Part shown: in pieces, positions 1 to 5,136 of the stretch
Numbering within the stretch: the first letter of the stretch is position 1
How the letters are laid out: every line of letters starts with the position of its first letter
Assembly (NCBI GenBank): GCA_031280325.1
Contig: JAITGW010000214.1
Span: 1-5,512, forward strand
From: Oscillospiraceae bacterium
Lineage (GTDB): Bacteria; Bacillota; Clostridia; Oscillospirales; Oscillospiraceae
Length of the DNA: 5,512 bases
Reading direction: 5' to 3'
Made by a program: the position numbers and the translations under genes
Notes under the pieces: model-generated
What the model was told of the DNA's origin: nothing
Databases searched by the model: none
Seen by the model: the letters and a program-made list of their open reading frames with translations, nothing else

Positions 1-1
1 T

Positions 2-154
2 GAGCTTCAGCCGAAAAAGACAGTTTTTCAATATTTGGAGCGCACTTTCACACACGAAGTGGAGACATGCCCGATTTGCGGGGCGGTGCGTATTCCACAG
101 GAGCTTGCCGAGGGGAAAATGGCGCAGGTCGAGCGTCAGCTGGAGGATAAATGA
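2..154 (+). CDS. DVU_1557-like small CPICG protein, 3' end only
   Basis: Only the last 50 codons are visible. The reading frame is open from base 2 and ends at TGA 152-154. The visible part has a CPICG motif at 68-82, which could bind a metal or act as a thiol pair, followed by the tail IPQELAEGKMAQVERQLEDK. I recognise that ending (EELAxGKMxxVExxLEDK) from the small proteins called the DVU_1557 family redox protein, which lie beside TrsS-type radical SAM genes. The family name is from memory and the function is not established. The stop codon overlaps the ATG of the next gene (ATGA, 151-154), so the two are probably translationally coupled in one operon. The 5' end lies outside the window, so its full length and any further cysteines cannot be judged. 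Confidence 0.75.
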   Translation, partial: ELQPKKTVFQYLERTFTHEVETCPICGAVRIPQELAEGKMAQVERQLEDK

Positions 155-1449
155 GTTTTGCTGTCGTATCTCGCCGCGTGGGGGAGACGCACAGCGTTTG
201 CCCGGTGTGCCTGAAACGCATTCCGGCGCGATTGCTTGTGCGGCGGGCGGAGCGTTTTCTCGAAAAAACCTGTCCCGAGCATGGAAAATTTTCCGCCGTA
301 ATCTGGCGCGGAGAGGAAGCGGAGTTTGCAAAGTGGTGGGACGCGCGCCCGAGCGGGAATACCGAAAAATGCCCGAACGCCTGCGGCTTATGCGAAAATC
401 ACCTTACCAAAACGTGCTGCGCGCTTGTGGAGATCACATCGCGCTGTAACCTGCGCTGTCCGGTGTGCTTTGCAGACGCGGGCAACGCCGCCGCGGCGCG
501 CGAGCCGACGGTCGCGGAGCTGTACGACATTTTTTGCGGGCTTGCGGCCCGGGGGCGGACGTTCGTCCAGCTCTCCGGCGGAGAGCCGACCGTGCGTGAC
601 GATTTGCCGGAAATTATAGCGGCGGCGCGCCGCGCCGGGTGCGAGACGGTGCAGCTAAACTCGAACGGACTGCGCCTTGGCGCGGAGCCGGATTTCGCAA
701 GAGCGCTTGCGGAGGCAGGCTTGTCGTTTGTATTTATGCAGTTTGACGGCGTGACTGACGCGCCGTATCTTGCGCTGCGCGGGCGCGCGCTCCTCTCCGA
801 AAAGCTCCGCGCGATTGAGGTTTGCGATGACATTGAGCTTGGCGTTACGCTTGTGCCGACCGTTGTTCCGGGCGTGAATGACAGCCAAATCGGCGCAATT
901 GCGCAGCTTGCGATGTCACGCTCGCCCGCGGTGCGCGGCGTGCATTTCCAGCCGGTGAGTTATTTCGGGCGCTATCCCGCGCCGCCGCGCGACAAGGATC
1001 GGATCACGCTGCCGGAAATTCTTCGCGCACTCCAGACGCAGACGGGCGCTAAAATCAAAATTTCGGATTTTCTGCCGTCGTCTTGCGATCATCCGCGCTG
1101 CGGCTTTCACGGGGATTTTGTTGTGCTGCCCGATGGGAAGCTTATGCGTCTGACGGCGAAATACGCCGCGAAAGCCTGTTGCGACGACGGCGACGCGCAC
1201 CTGAAAAACCGTGCGTTCGTCTCTCGCCGCTGGAAGCGTGAAACAGTGAATTCTGCCGAAGACACGGGTGATTACACTGATATGACAAGCTTTCTCTCGC
1301 GCGTCAAATCGCATGGCTTCACGATCACGGGCATGGCGTTTCAGGACGCGTATACGCTTGAACTTGACAGACTTATCCGATGCAGCCTGCACGTACTCGA
1401 TTCAAAGTGCGTGAAGCCTTTCTGCGCGCGCTATATCACAGAGCTGTGA
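151..1449 (+). CDS. trsS: TrsS-like radical SAM protein (Tes/MJ0619-type architecture)
   Basis: This is a complete 432-residue radical SAM enzyme. The cluster motif CNLRCPVC (C99, C103, C106) should bind the SAM-coordinating 4Fe-4S cluster, and LSGGEPT (141-147) is the usual SAM-contact motif. Before the barrel lie CPVC (17-20), TCPEHG (40-45) and CPNACGLC (74-81). After it come C312 and C317 in DHPRCGFHG, the pair C343/C344, and a tail with C411, C420 and C425 (RCSLHV, KPFCARY). The CPxxCGLC element directly before the radical SAM core and the PFCA-type ending are shared with archaeal MJ0619/Tes tetraether lipid synthases, so extra Fe-S clusters are likely. I assign it to the TrsS family, described as radical SAM (seleno)protein; this copy has no in-frame TGA and so uses only cysteine. 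The substrate is unknown. The start is fixed by GGAGGA at 142-147 and the ATGA overlap with the preceding gene. It is probably cytosolic, as no membrane segment is visible. Confidence 0.85.
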   Translation: MSFAVVSRRVGETHSVCPVCLKRIPARLLVRRAERFLEKTCPEHGKFSAVIWRGEEAEFAKWWDARPSGNTEKCPNACGLCENHLTKTCCALVEITSRCNLRCPVCFADAGNAAAAREPTVAELYDIFCGLAARGRTFVQLSGGEPTVRDDLPEIIAAARRAGCETVQLNSNGLRLGAEPDFARALAEAGLSFVFMQFDGVTDAPYLALRGRALLSEKLRAIEVCDDIELGVTLVPTVVPGVNDSQIGAIAQLAMSRSPAVRGVHFQPVSYFGRYPAPPRDKDRITLPEILRALQTQTGAKIKISDFLPSSCDHPRCGFHGDFVVLPDGKLMRLTAKYAAKACCDDGDAHLKNRAFVSRRWKRETVNSAEDTGDYTDMTSFLSRVKSHGFTITGMAFQDAYTLELDRLIRCSLHVLDSKCVKPFCARYITEL

Positions 1450-2663
1450 ACCGGCTGAACGCATGGCTTCGCCGCTGTATCGGCGAAAGTCCGACAAGGG
1501 AGCGTGTCGCCGCGTTTCAGGAGCAAAGGCTGCGCGAAACGCTGAGATACGCCGCGTCAGGCAGCGCGTTTTACCGCGAAAGGCTGCGCGGGCTTGACAT
1601 TGATTTCATGCCGCGCGCCGCGCTTCCGTTTACATATCCGGAGGAGCTGGCGCGGGATCCGGACGCGTTTTTGTGCGTGAAGCCGGATGAGATTTCCCGC
1701 GTTGTAACTCTGCCGACATCCGGCACCACGGGTGTCCCCAAGCGCGTCGCGTTTACGGAGAGCGATCTTGCCGCGACGGAGGATTTTTTCCGGTTTGGCA
1801 TGGCGAATCTCGCGCCGGAGCGCGCGCGTGTAATGGTTTTCATGCCCGGTGCGGCGCGCGGAAGCGTTGGCGATTTGCTTTCCCGCGCTCTCTCGGCGAC
1901 AGGACGGGAGGCGGTGGTATACGGGATTATTGACGACTATGCCGACGCGGCGCGCGCGCTGGACGAGTGCGCCGCAAAGTGCGTCGTGGGGCTTCCGGCG
2001 CAGATGCTCGCCCTGGCTCGGTTCGGCGGCGCGCCCGCCGTGGAGGCGGTGCTGCTAAGCGCGGATTTCATACCGCGCACGATCATAGCGGCGATTGAAA
2101 ACGCCTGGGATTGCAGGGTTTTTGCACATTGGGGGATGACAGAGACATGCCTTGGCGGCGCTGTGGAGTGCAGCGAGGGATACGGCGCGCACATCCGCGA
2201 GGCCGATTTGCTCCTCGAAATCGTTGACCCGCACACGGGACTTGCCTTGCCCGCCGGCGCCATCGGTGAAATTATTGTTACGACGCTCGGACGCGAGGCA
2301 ATGCCGCTGATTCGCTATCGCACGGGGGATTTTTCGCGCATCCTGCCCGGAGAGTGTCCGTGCGGCTGCGCCTTGCTGCGGCTCGGGCGCGTATTCCCGC
2401 GCGGCGGCGGAAAGATTGCGCAGCAAACGCTGGACGAGGCGCTGTATCCGCTGGATTTTATCAGGGCTTTCCGCGCTGAAAAGCGTAACGAACGCCTGTT
2501 TATAACGGTCGAATTATGCGCGGAGGCAGGGGAAGCCGCCGCGCGGGAGCAAATTTTCGCCGCGCTTTCTCGCGTTCCCGCGCTGGATGTGAGCTGCGTG
2601 ACGCTCCTGTTCGGAGCCGCGCTTGGCCGCGAGAACGGCTCTGTGAAACGGAGGCTGGACTGA
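1446..2663 (+). CDS. DVU_1553-like AMP-dependent acyl-CoA ligase (PaaK-like)
   Basis: This 405-residue protein belongs to the ANL adenylating superfamily, which activates a carboxylate as acyl-AMP and usually transfers it to CoA. The P-loop is TSGTTGVPK (91-99), the A5-type motif GMTET lies at 230-234, YRTGD at 291-295 and RLGR at 312-315. CPCGC (304-308) sits where PaaK-type ligases carry cysteines. The C-terminal domain is short and ends in GSVKRRLD, whose K401 is the likely equivalent of the lysine used in adenylation. This best matches the family called DVU_1553 AMP-dependent CoA ligase, a partner of TrsS-type genes; that link is from memory. The acid substrate is unknown. I chose GTG 1446 because it gives a GTGA overlap with the previous stop. 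ATG 1380 would add 22 residues encoded over the conserved 3' end of the radical SAM gene. Confidence 0.85.
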   Translation: MNRLNAWLRRCIGESPTRERVAAFQEQRLRETLRYAASGSAFYRERLRGLDIDFMPRAALPFTYPEELARDPDAFLCVKPDEISRVVTLPTSGTTGVPKRVAFTESDLAATEDFFRFGMANLAPERARVMVFMPGAARGSVGDLLSRALSATGREAVVYGIIDDYADAARALDECAAKCVVGLPAQMLALARFGGAPAVEAVLLSADFIPRTIIAAIENAWDCRVFAHWGMTETCLGGAVECSEGYGAHIREADLLLEIVDPHTGLALPAGAIGEIIVTTLGREAMPLIRYRTGDFSRILPGECPCGCALLRLGRVFPRGGGKIAQQTLDEALYPLDFIRAFRAEKRNERLFITVELCAEAGEAAAREQIFAALSRVPALDVSCVTLLFGAALGRENGSVKRRLD

Positions 2664-2687
2664 TTGCCGGCGCGCCAAAGCGTCAAA

Positions 2688-2726
2688 AACGCCGCCCCTG
2701 TAAATCCGGGAGCGGCGTTGTTTTTT
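2688..2726 (+). terminator. Intrinsic terminator, probably bidirectional
   Basis: The arm AACGCCGC (2688-2695) pairs perfectly with GCGGCGTT (2712-2719). Three more G-C pairs extend it inward (2696-2698 with 2708-2710, A2711 bulged), and the loop is nine bases. A T-rich run follows at 2718-2726, which ends the plus-strand ligase operon 24 bases after its stop. On the other strand, A2685-A2689 become five Ts after the same stem, so the hairpin can also end the convergent stomatin transcript, whose stop codon is at 2734-2736. Confidence 0.9.
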
Positions 2727-2733
2727 AGAAATA

Positions 2734-3657
2734 CTATTTCGCGATTGATTTGATTACCGACGTGATTGATGCGAGCGACTGCAAATCCGACGGGACGATA
2801 ATTTTTGTAGCTTTACCGTCCGCGACCTTGGCAAGCGTCTCATAGCTTTTGAGAAGTACGGCTTTTTCCGATGGATTTGCCTCGTTGATTTTTTTGATGC
2901 CCTCCGCGATGGCGGTCTGAACGCGTTCTATCGCCTCTGACTCGCCCTCTGCCTCGCGGATTTTAGCCTCGCGCACGGCTTCAGCCGCGAGGATCGCGGA
3001 CTGCTTGCTTGCCTCCGCCTGGAGGATGATCGATTCCTTCTGCCCTTCCGCCACAAGGATTGCGGAGCGTTTTTCGCCTTCGGCGCGCAGAATGGATTCG
3101 CGGCGCTCGCGCTCCGCCTTCATCTGCTTTTCCATTGCTTCTTGGATCTCGCGCGGCGGGATAATGCTCTTTAGCTCGACGCGGTTGACTTTAATTCCCC
3201 ACGGATCCGTCGCTTCGTCGAGAATCATACGCATTTGCGCGTTGATCGTATCGCGGCTGGTAAGCGTCTGGTCAAGTTCCAGATCGCCGACGATGTTGCG
3301 CAGCGTCGTTGCGGTGAGGTTCTCGATTGCGCTCATCGGATGCTCCACGCCGTAGATATAAAGCTTGGGGTCGGTTATTTGGAAATACACCACGGTGTCG
3401 ATCTGCATGGTGACGTTGTCCTTTGTGATAACCGGCTGGGGCGGAAAGTCCACAACCTGCTCCTTGAGGGAGATTTGGCGGGAGAGCCTGTCAATGAACG
3501 GGACTTTAAGGTGCAAACCGGTGTGCCACGTCACGCGGTAAGCGCCGAAGCGCTCGACCGCTCGGGCATAAGCCTGGGGGACAACCTTGATGTTTGAGAT
3601 GATAACAATCAGGATAAAGATGATTACCGCGGATATTGCGATGACTTCAGGCTTCAT
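2734..3657 (-). CDS. Stomatin-like SPFH/band 7 membrane protein (QmcA type)
   Basis: This complete 307-residue protein has an N-terminal hydrophobic anchor at about residues 4-21, then an SPFH domain (about 22-180). Typical stretches are VPQAYARAVERFG, HTGLHLKVPFIDR, PPQPVITKDNVT and WGIKVNRVELKSIIPP. After that comes a charged alanine-rich coiled coil (about 170-260), in which five consecutive 11-residue units of the type SAILxAEGxKx run from residue 187 to 241. SPFH proteins oligomerise on the membrane and are linked to lipid microdomains and membrane protein quality control; its specific partner here is unknown. The length is normal for the family. AGGAGG at 3666-3671 lies eight bases before the ATG. 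It is the second gene of an operon with an NfeD-family gene 36 bases upstream, a pairing found in many bacteria and archaea, which strongly supports the assignment. Confidence 0.95.
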   Translation of the reverse strand: MKPEVIAISAVIIFILIVIISNIKVVPQAYARAVERFGAYRVTWHTGLHLKVPFIDRLSRQISLKEQVVDFPPQPVITKDNVTMQIDTVVYFQITDPKLYIYGVEHPMSAIENLTATTLRNIVGDLELDQTLTSRDTINAQMRMILDEATDPWGIKVNRVELKSIIPPREIQEAMEKQMKAERERRESILRAEGEKRSAILVAEGQKESIILQAEASKQSAILAAEAVREAKIREAEGESEAIERVQTAIAEGIKKINEANPSEKAVLLKSYETLAKVADGKATKIIVPSDLQSLASITSVIKSIAK

Positions 3658-3693
3658 GGAAGCTTCCTCCTGTTTCAGTAGAATTTTTTACTT

Positions 3694-4140
3694 TTACGAG
3701 TTTGGGTTATCCGCCCTGTCCACAACGAGCTTCACGCCCTCGATTGCGAGGACGAGCGCATGATCTCCCGGGGCGAGGCGAATGTCCGATGAGGGTACAA
3801 CGGCGCTCCACACGCTGCCGCAGCATTTGACCTGTCCGCCGGCGCCGCCGCCGATTTCACTGAGCACCAAGGCGATCTGCCCGATAACCCTGTCCGCATT
3901 TGTACGGACAATATGTCCCTCGGTAGCGCGGCGGACGATCGGGCGGGTGAAGAACATCAGAACGGCGGAAACCACGGCAAAGGCAAGGAACTGCAGCCAG
4001 AAAGGAAGCTGCAGCGCCGCGCAGAGCATCGCGCCCAGCGCGCCCGCGGCAAACCAGACGGACACAAGCTGCGTGGTCGAAAGCTCGACTGCGGCGAACA
4101 CGACGGCGATAACGAGCCATATGATCGTTGCGTACTGCAA
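3694..4140 (-). CDS. Small NfeD-family membrane protein with C-terminal OB-fold domain
   Basis: This 148-residue protein has three predicted membrane segments (about residues 5-20, 26-43 and 47-66). A soluble C-terminal domain follows (about 80-142) with the NfeD-type OB-fold pattern: ADRVIGQIALVLSEI, then GQVKCCGSVWSAVV, then APGDHALVLAIEGVKLVV. It lacks the protease domain of long NfeD proteins. Short NfeD proteins are thought to interact with a stomatin/SPFH partner, here encoded immediately downstream. I chose TTG 4140 as the start because GGAGGT (4148-4153) sits seven bases before it. The same frame stays open to an ATG at 4317, but that extension (a Ser/His/Phe-rich stretch) would cross both the ribosome binding site and the promoter, and GTG 4149 lies inside the ribosome binding site itself. 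CC at residues 106-107 is a minor oddity. Confidence 0.9.
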   Translation of the reverse strand: MQYATIIWLVIAVVFAAVELSTTQLVSVWFAAGALGAMLCAALQLPFWLQFLAFAVVSAVLMFFTRPIVRRATEGHIVRTNADRVIGQIALVLSEIGGGAGGQVKCCGSVWSAVVPSSDIRLAPGDHALVLAIEGVKLVVDRADNPNS

Positions 4141-4147
4141 GACTGAC

Positions 4148-4153
4148 ACCTCC
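4148..4153 (-). promoter_or_regulatory. Ribosome binding site that fixes the TTG start of the NfeD gene
   Basis: Read on the minus strand this is GGAGGT, followed by a seven-base spacer and TTG at 4140. It excludes the GTG at 4149, which is part of the site, and argues against the far upstream ATG at 4317. Confidence 0.8.
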
Positions 4154-4162
4154 GGTTCAGCT

Positions 4163-4191
4163 TTGTGAAATAAGTATATGCTCGATTTAAT
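4163..4191 (+). promoter_or_regulatory. Possible plus-strand promoter overlapping the nfeD promoter
   Basis: TTGTGA (4163-4168, four of six consensus bases) is followed after exactly 17 bases by TTTAAT (4186-4191, five of six). It would fire away from the NfeD gene into the gene-free stretch that ends in a plus-oriented terminator at 4436-4484. The region is AT-rich, so chance matches are likely; I include it because the downstream terminator needs a source of transcription. Confidence 0.3.
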
Positions 4192-4218
4192 TATAGCATG
4201 TCTGTTCTCGGAATGCAA
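4190..4218 (-). promoter_or_regulatory. Sigma-A-type promoter for the NfeD/stomatin operon
   Basis: On the minus strand the -10 box is a perfect TATAAT (4190-4195) preceded by TGC, which makes an extended -10. Seventeen bases upstream is TTGCAT (4213-4218), which matches the first half of the TTGACA consensus. Transcription would start near base 4183, leaving a leader of roughly 40 bases before the TTG start. No operator-like inverted repeat is obvious around it. Confidence 0.75.
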
Positions 4219-4435
4219 TGATAATTGCGGGAAATATGACGAAAATTTGAGAAATAAAGCGGGCAACTGATCGGATTGCGGACAACAGGAGGAAAGAAAG
4301 CGTAAAACCATAGGCAAAAAGGTGTTGGCAAGTGGGGCTGAAATAATCGCTATTAAAGAACTATGAAAGGGGTACGTGCATTATGATAAAAGCGTCAAAA
4401 AACTTTACTGAGGAGCGTAAATGACGCACACGCGC

Positions 4436-4484
4436 ACACAGCCGCCCGGCGCACTTAGGCGCACCGGACGGCTGTGTTCTTTTT
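4436..4484 (+). terminator. Strong plus-oriented intrinsic terminator
   Basis: ACACAGCCG (4436-4444) pairs with CGGCTGTGT (4469-4477). Inside, after one mismatch, CCGG (4446-4449) pairs with CCGG (4464-4467), and after another mismatch GC (4451-4452) pairs with GC (4461-4462). The tail TTCTTTTT (4477-4484) follows directly. The other strand has no T-run after the stem, so this hairpin is oriented for plus-strand transcription, although the only convincing gene beside it is the minus-strand cysteine-rich gene that ends at 4488. Confidence 0.75.
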
Positions 4485-4487
4485 GCG

Positions 4488-4718
4488 TTACCTTCTCTTG
4501 CTGTTCTGCCGCACAAGCCGGAGAATTTCCGCGCGGCGGCGGGACAGCTCTGCCTGGCGCGGAGTTGCGTAAAAGGAGCATTTTACGCTGCTCTTCAGGC
4601 AGAATACATCGGTCAGCGCGTTGCAGGCGGGCTTGCCGTTTTTTGTGCGGTAAAACGCGAAACAGTCAACGTCGTCGTTCTCCCGCCCGGGGATGAAGCG
4701 ATATTTTTTCCGAGGCAT
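4488..4718 (-). CDS. Small cysteine-rich protein of unknown function (second of a pair)
   Basis: This 76-residue basic protein has four cysteines, C19, C32, C40 and C47. They are spaced as in short clostridial hypothetical proteins with a C..AL...xC......C.FY.T pattern (here ACNALTDVFC, then KCSFYAT). The spacing suggests a structural zinc site, but that is inference. The C-terminal third is an arginine-rich, probably helical segment. The start at ATG 4718 is supported by AAGGAGG (4729-4735, ten bases upstream) and by overlap with the stop of the preceding gene (TAATG), which implies coupling. The frame is open farther upstream, but that part is a shadow of the preceding gene. I do not know its function. 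There is no signal peptide or membrane segment. Confidence 0.7.
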   Translation of the reverse strand: MPRKKYRFIPGRENDDVDCFAFYRTKNGKPACNALTDVFCLKSSVKCSFYATPRQAELSRRRAEILRLVRQNSKRR

Positions 4719-4927
4719 TATTTGTCCGCCTCCTTTTTGCCGGTATGCGCCGGATTCGGCAGGACGGACGGCCAAAACTTCATCCAGGAATGAATTTTGC
4801 GCCGCTGCGCATATTCGGAGCAGTCGTCGATAGGGCAGGGACGTTTTTTGCTGTTGATAAGCGTGTAGTCGCAGGTAAGAGTGCTTGTGCTGAAGTATTT
4901 GCAGTCGCGTTTTTGACATATGCTCAT
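4718..4927 (-). CDS. Small cysteine-rich protein of unknown function (first of a pair)
   Basis: This 69-residue protein has five cysteines: C4, C9, C19, C31 and C36. Its pattern CKYF, then TCDYTLI, then RPCPIDDCSEY resembles short uncharacterised proteins common in clostridial genomes and their prophages (C.YY.....TC.Y.L.....R.C....C..Y). A zinc-binding knuckle is plausible but unproven. The tail from about residue 41 is basic and lacks cysteine. ATG 4927 is chosen because AGGAGG (4935-4940) sits seven bases upstream and because the conserved-looking part begins there; the frame is open upstream into the smpB promoter region but without a better start. Its TAA overlaps the ATG of the next gene. 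The pair is transcribed divergently from smpB. I saw no integrase, capsid or other phage gene nearby, so prophage origin is not supported. Confidence 0.7.
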   Translation of the reverse strand: MSICQKRDCKYFSTSTLTCDYTLINSKKRPCPIDDCSEYAQRRKIHSWMKFWPSVLPNPAHTGKKEADK

Positions 4928-4959
4928 AGATTTGCCTCCTGCATCAGTTTTTGTATTCA

Positions 4960-4981
4960 AGGCGGAAAAAATTTCCCGCCT
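4960..4981 (-). promoter_or_regulatory. Short hairpin in the leader of the cysteine-rich gene pair
   Basis: Six bases, AGGCGG (4960-4965), can pair with CCGCCT (4976-4981) around a ten-base A/T-rich loop. It lies about 33 bases upstream of the ATG at 4927. A TACAAT-like -10 on the minus strand (5027-5032) would place it within the leader, but no convincing -35 box accompanies that -10. It may be chance. Confidence 0.2.
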
Positions 4982-5063
4982 CAGGCTATAAGCCCGATTG
5001 GCAGGAAGCGTGGCGAAAAATATTTTATTGTACAGAATTCGGGGGATTTGCGGCGAAAAAGAA

Positions 5064-5092
5064 ATTACATCTCTTGACAGACGTGTTAAAAT
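5064..5092 (+). promoter_or_regulatory. Probable promoter of smpB
   Basis: ATTACA (5064-5069, four of six) and TAAAAT (5087-5092, five of six) are separated by 17 bases. This would start transcription near 5099 and give a leader of about 38 bases before the GTG start. A perfect TTGACA at 5074-5079 lies between the boxes, but no reasonable -10 is found at its proper distance (5096-5103), so I consider it the weaker reading. Confidence 0.5.
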
Positions 5093-5124
5093 AAAAATCA
5101 GCATGGCGCTCCGGCGCGAAAAGC

Positions 5125-5130
5125 GAGGTG
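5125..5130 (+). promoter_or_regulatory. Ribosome binding site that fixes the GTG start of smpB
   Basis: GAGGTG lies six bases before GTG 5137. The in-frame GTG at 5128 is part of this site and has no comparable site of its own upstream. No in-frame ATG exists between the upstream stop at 5092 and the conserved start of the protein. Confidence 0.7.
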
Positions 5131-5136
5131 AAGAAC

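Larger units (their letters stand above)
4141..4487. other. Gene-free AT-richer stretch, possible short plus-strand transcript
   Basis: No protein of recognisable family is encoded here on either strand. The nfeD promoter and leader occupy the left part. On the plus strand there is an isolated ribosome-binding-like AGGAGGAAAG (4286-4295) with no nearby start codon. Further right, ATG 4363 opens a 7-codon frame (MKGVRAL). It overlaps by ATGA the frame at 4383-4424 (MIKASKNFTEERK), which has AAAGGGG (4366-4372) upstream. That frame in turn overlaps by ATGA a frame at 4421, preceded by GAGGAG, that runs into the terminator hairpin. A strong plus-oriented terminator closes the stretch. A small RNA or leader-type transcript of up to about 290 bases is possible, but I could not match it to a known RNA family. 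Confidence 0.35.

Noticed and set aside
152..154. TGA at the end of the CPICG protein as a selenocysteine codon
   Set aside because: It forms a normal ATGA junction right after the conserved LEDK ending of the family, so it is a true stop.
105..449. Plus-strand open frame of 114 codons overlapping the radical SAM gene
   Set aside because: It reads an alternate frame of a clearly coding gene, has no domain-like pattern and no ribosome binding site that fits.
916..1392. Minus-strand open frame of 158 codons opposite the radical SAM gene
   Set aside because: It is an antisense shadow produced by GC-rich codon use; the protein is low in pattern and lacks a supporting start site.
2315..2686. Minus-strand open frame opposite the CoA ligase, running across the terminator
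   Set aside because: Antisense shadow that would include the terminator stem; no recognisable family.
2680..2689. GCGTCAAAAA shared with 4392-4401, both shortly before terminators
   Set aside because: A ten-base A-rich match at two places is weak and is explained by chance near A-runs.
3005..3355. Plus-strand open frames opposite the stomatin gene
   Set aside because: The minus strand encodes an unmistakable SPFH protein and repeat coiled coil here; the plus frames mirror the repeat codons.
4141..4317. N-terminal extension of the NfeD gene to ATG 4317
   Set aside because: It would include the ribosome binding site and the promoter and encodes no NfeD-like residues.
4383..4424. Resemblance to a preQ1 riboswitch tail (AAAAAACT before GAGGAG) or to a tmRNA tag sequence
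   Set aside because: No matching stem with the C-rich preQ1 loop is present, the encoded peptide does not end in the ALAA-type tag, and no downstream gene fits.
4421..4696. Plus-strand 91-codon frame starting at ATG 4421
   Set aside because: Despite a GAGGAG upstream, it runs through the terminator hairpin and then antisense to the cysteine-rich gene; the protein is Arg/Cys-rich noise.
4719..4919. N-terminal extension of the second cysteine-rich gene
   Set aside because: It is an alternate frame of the first cysteine-rich gene; the TAATG junction and the AAGGAGG site support ATG 4718.
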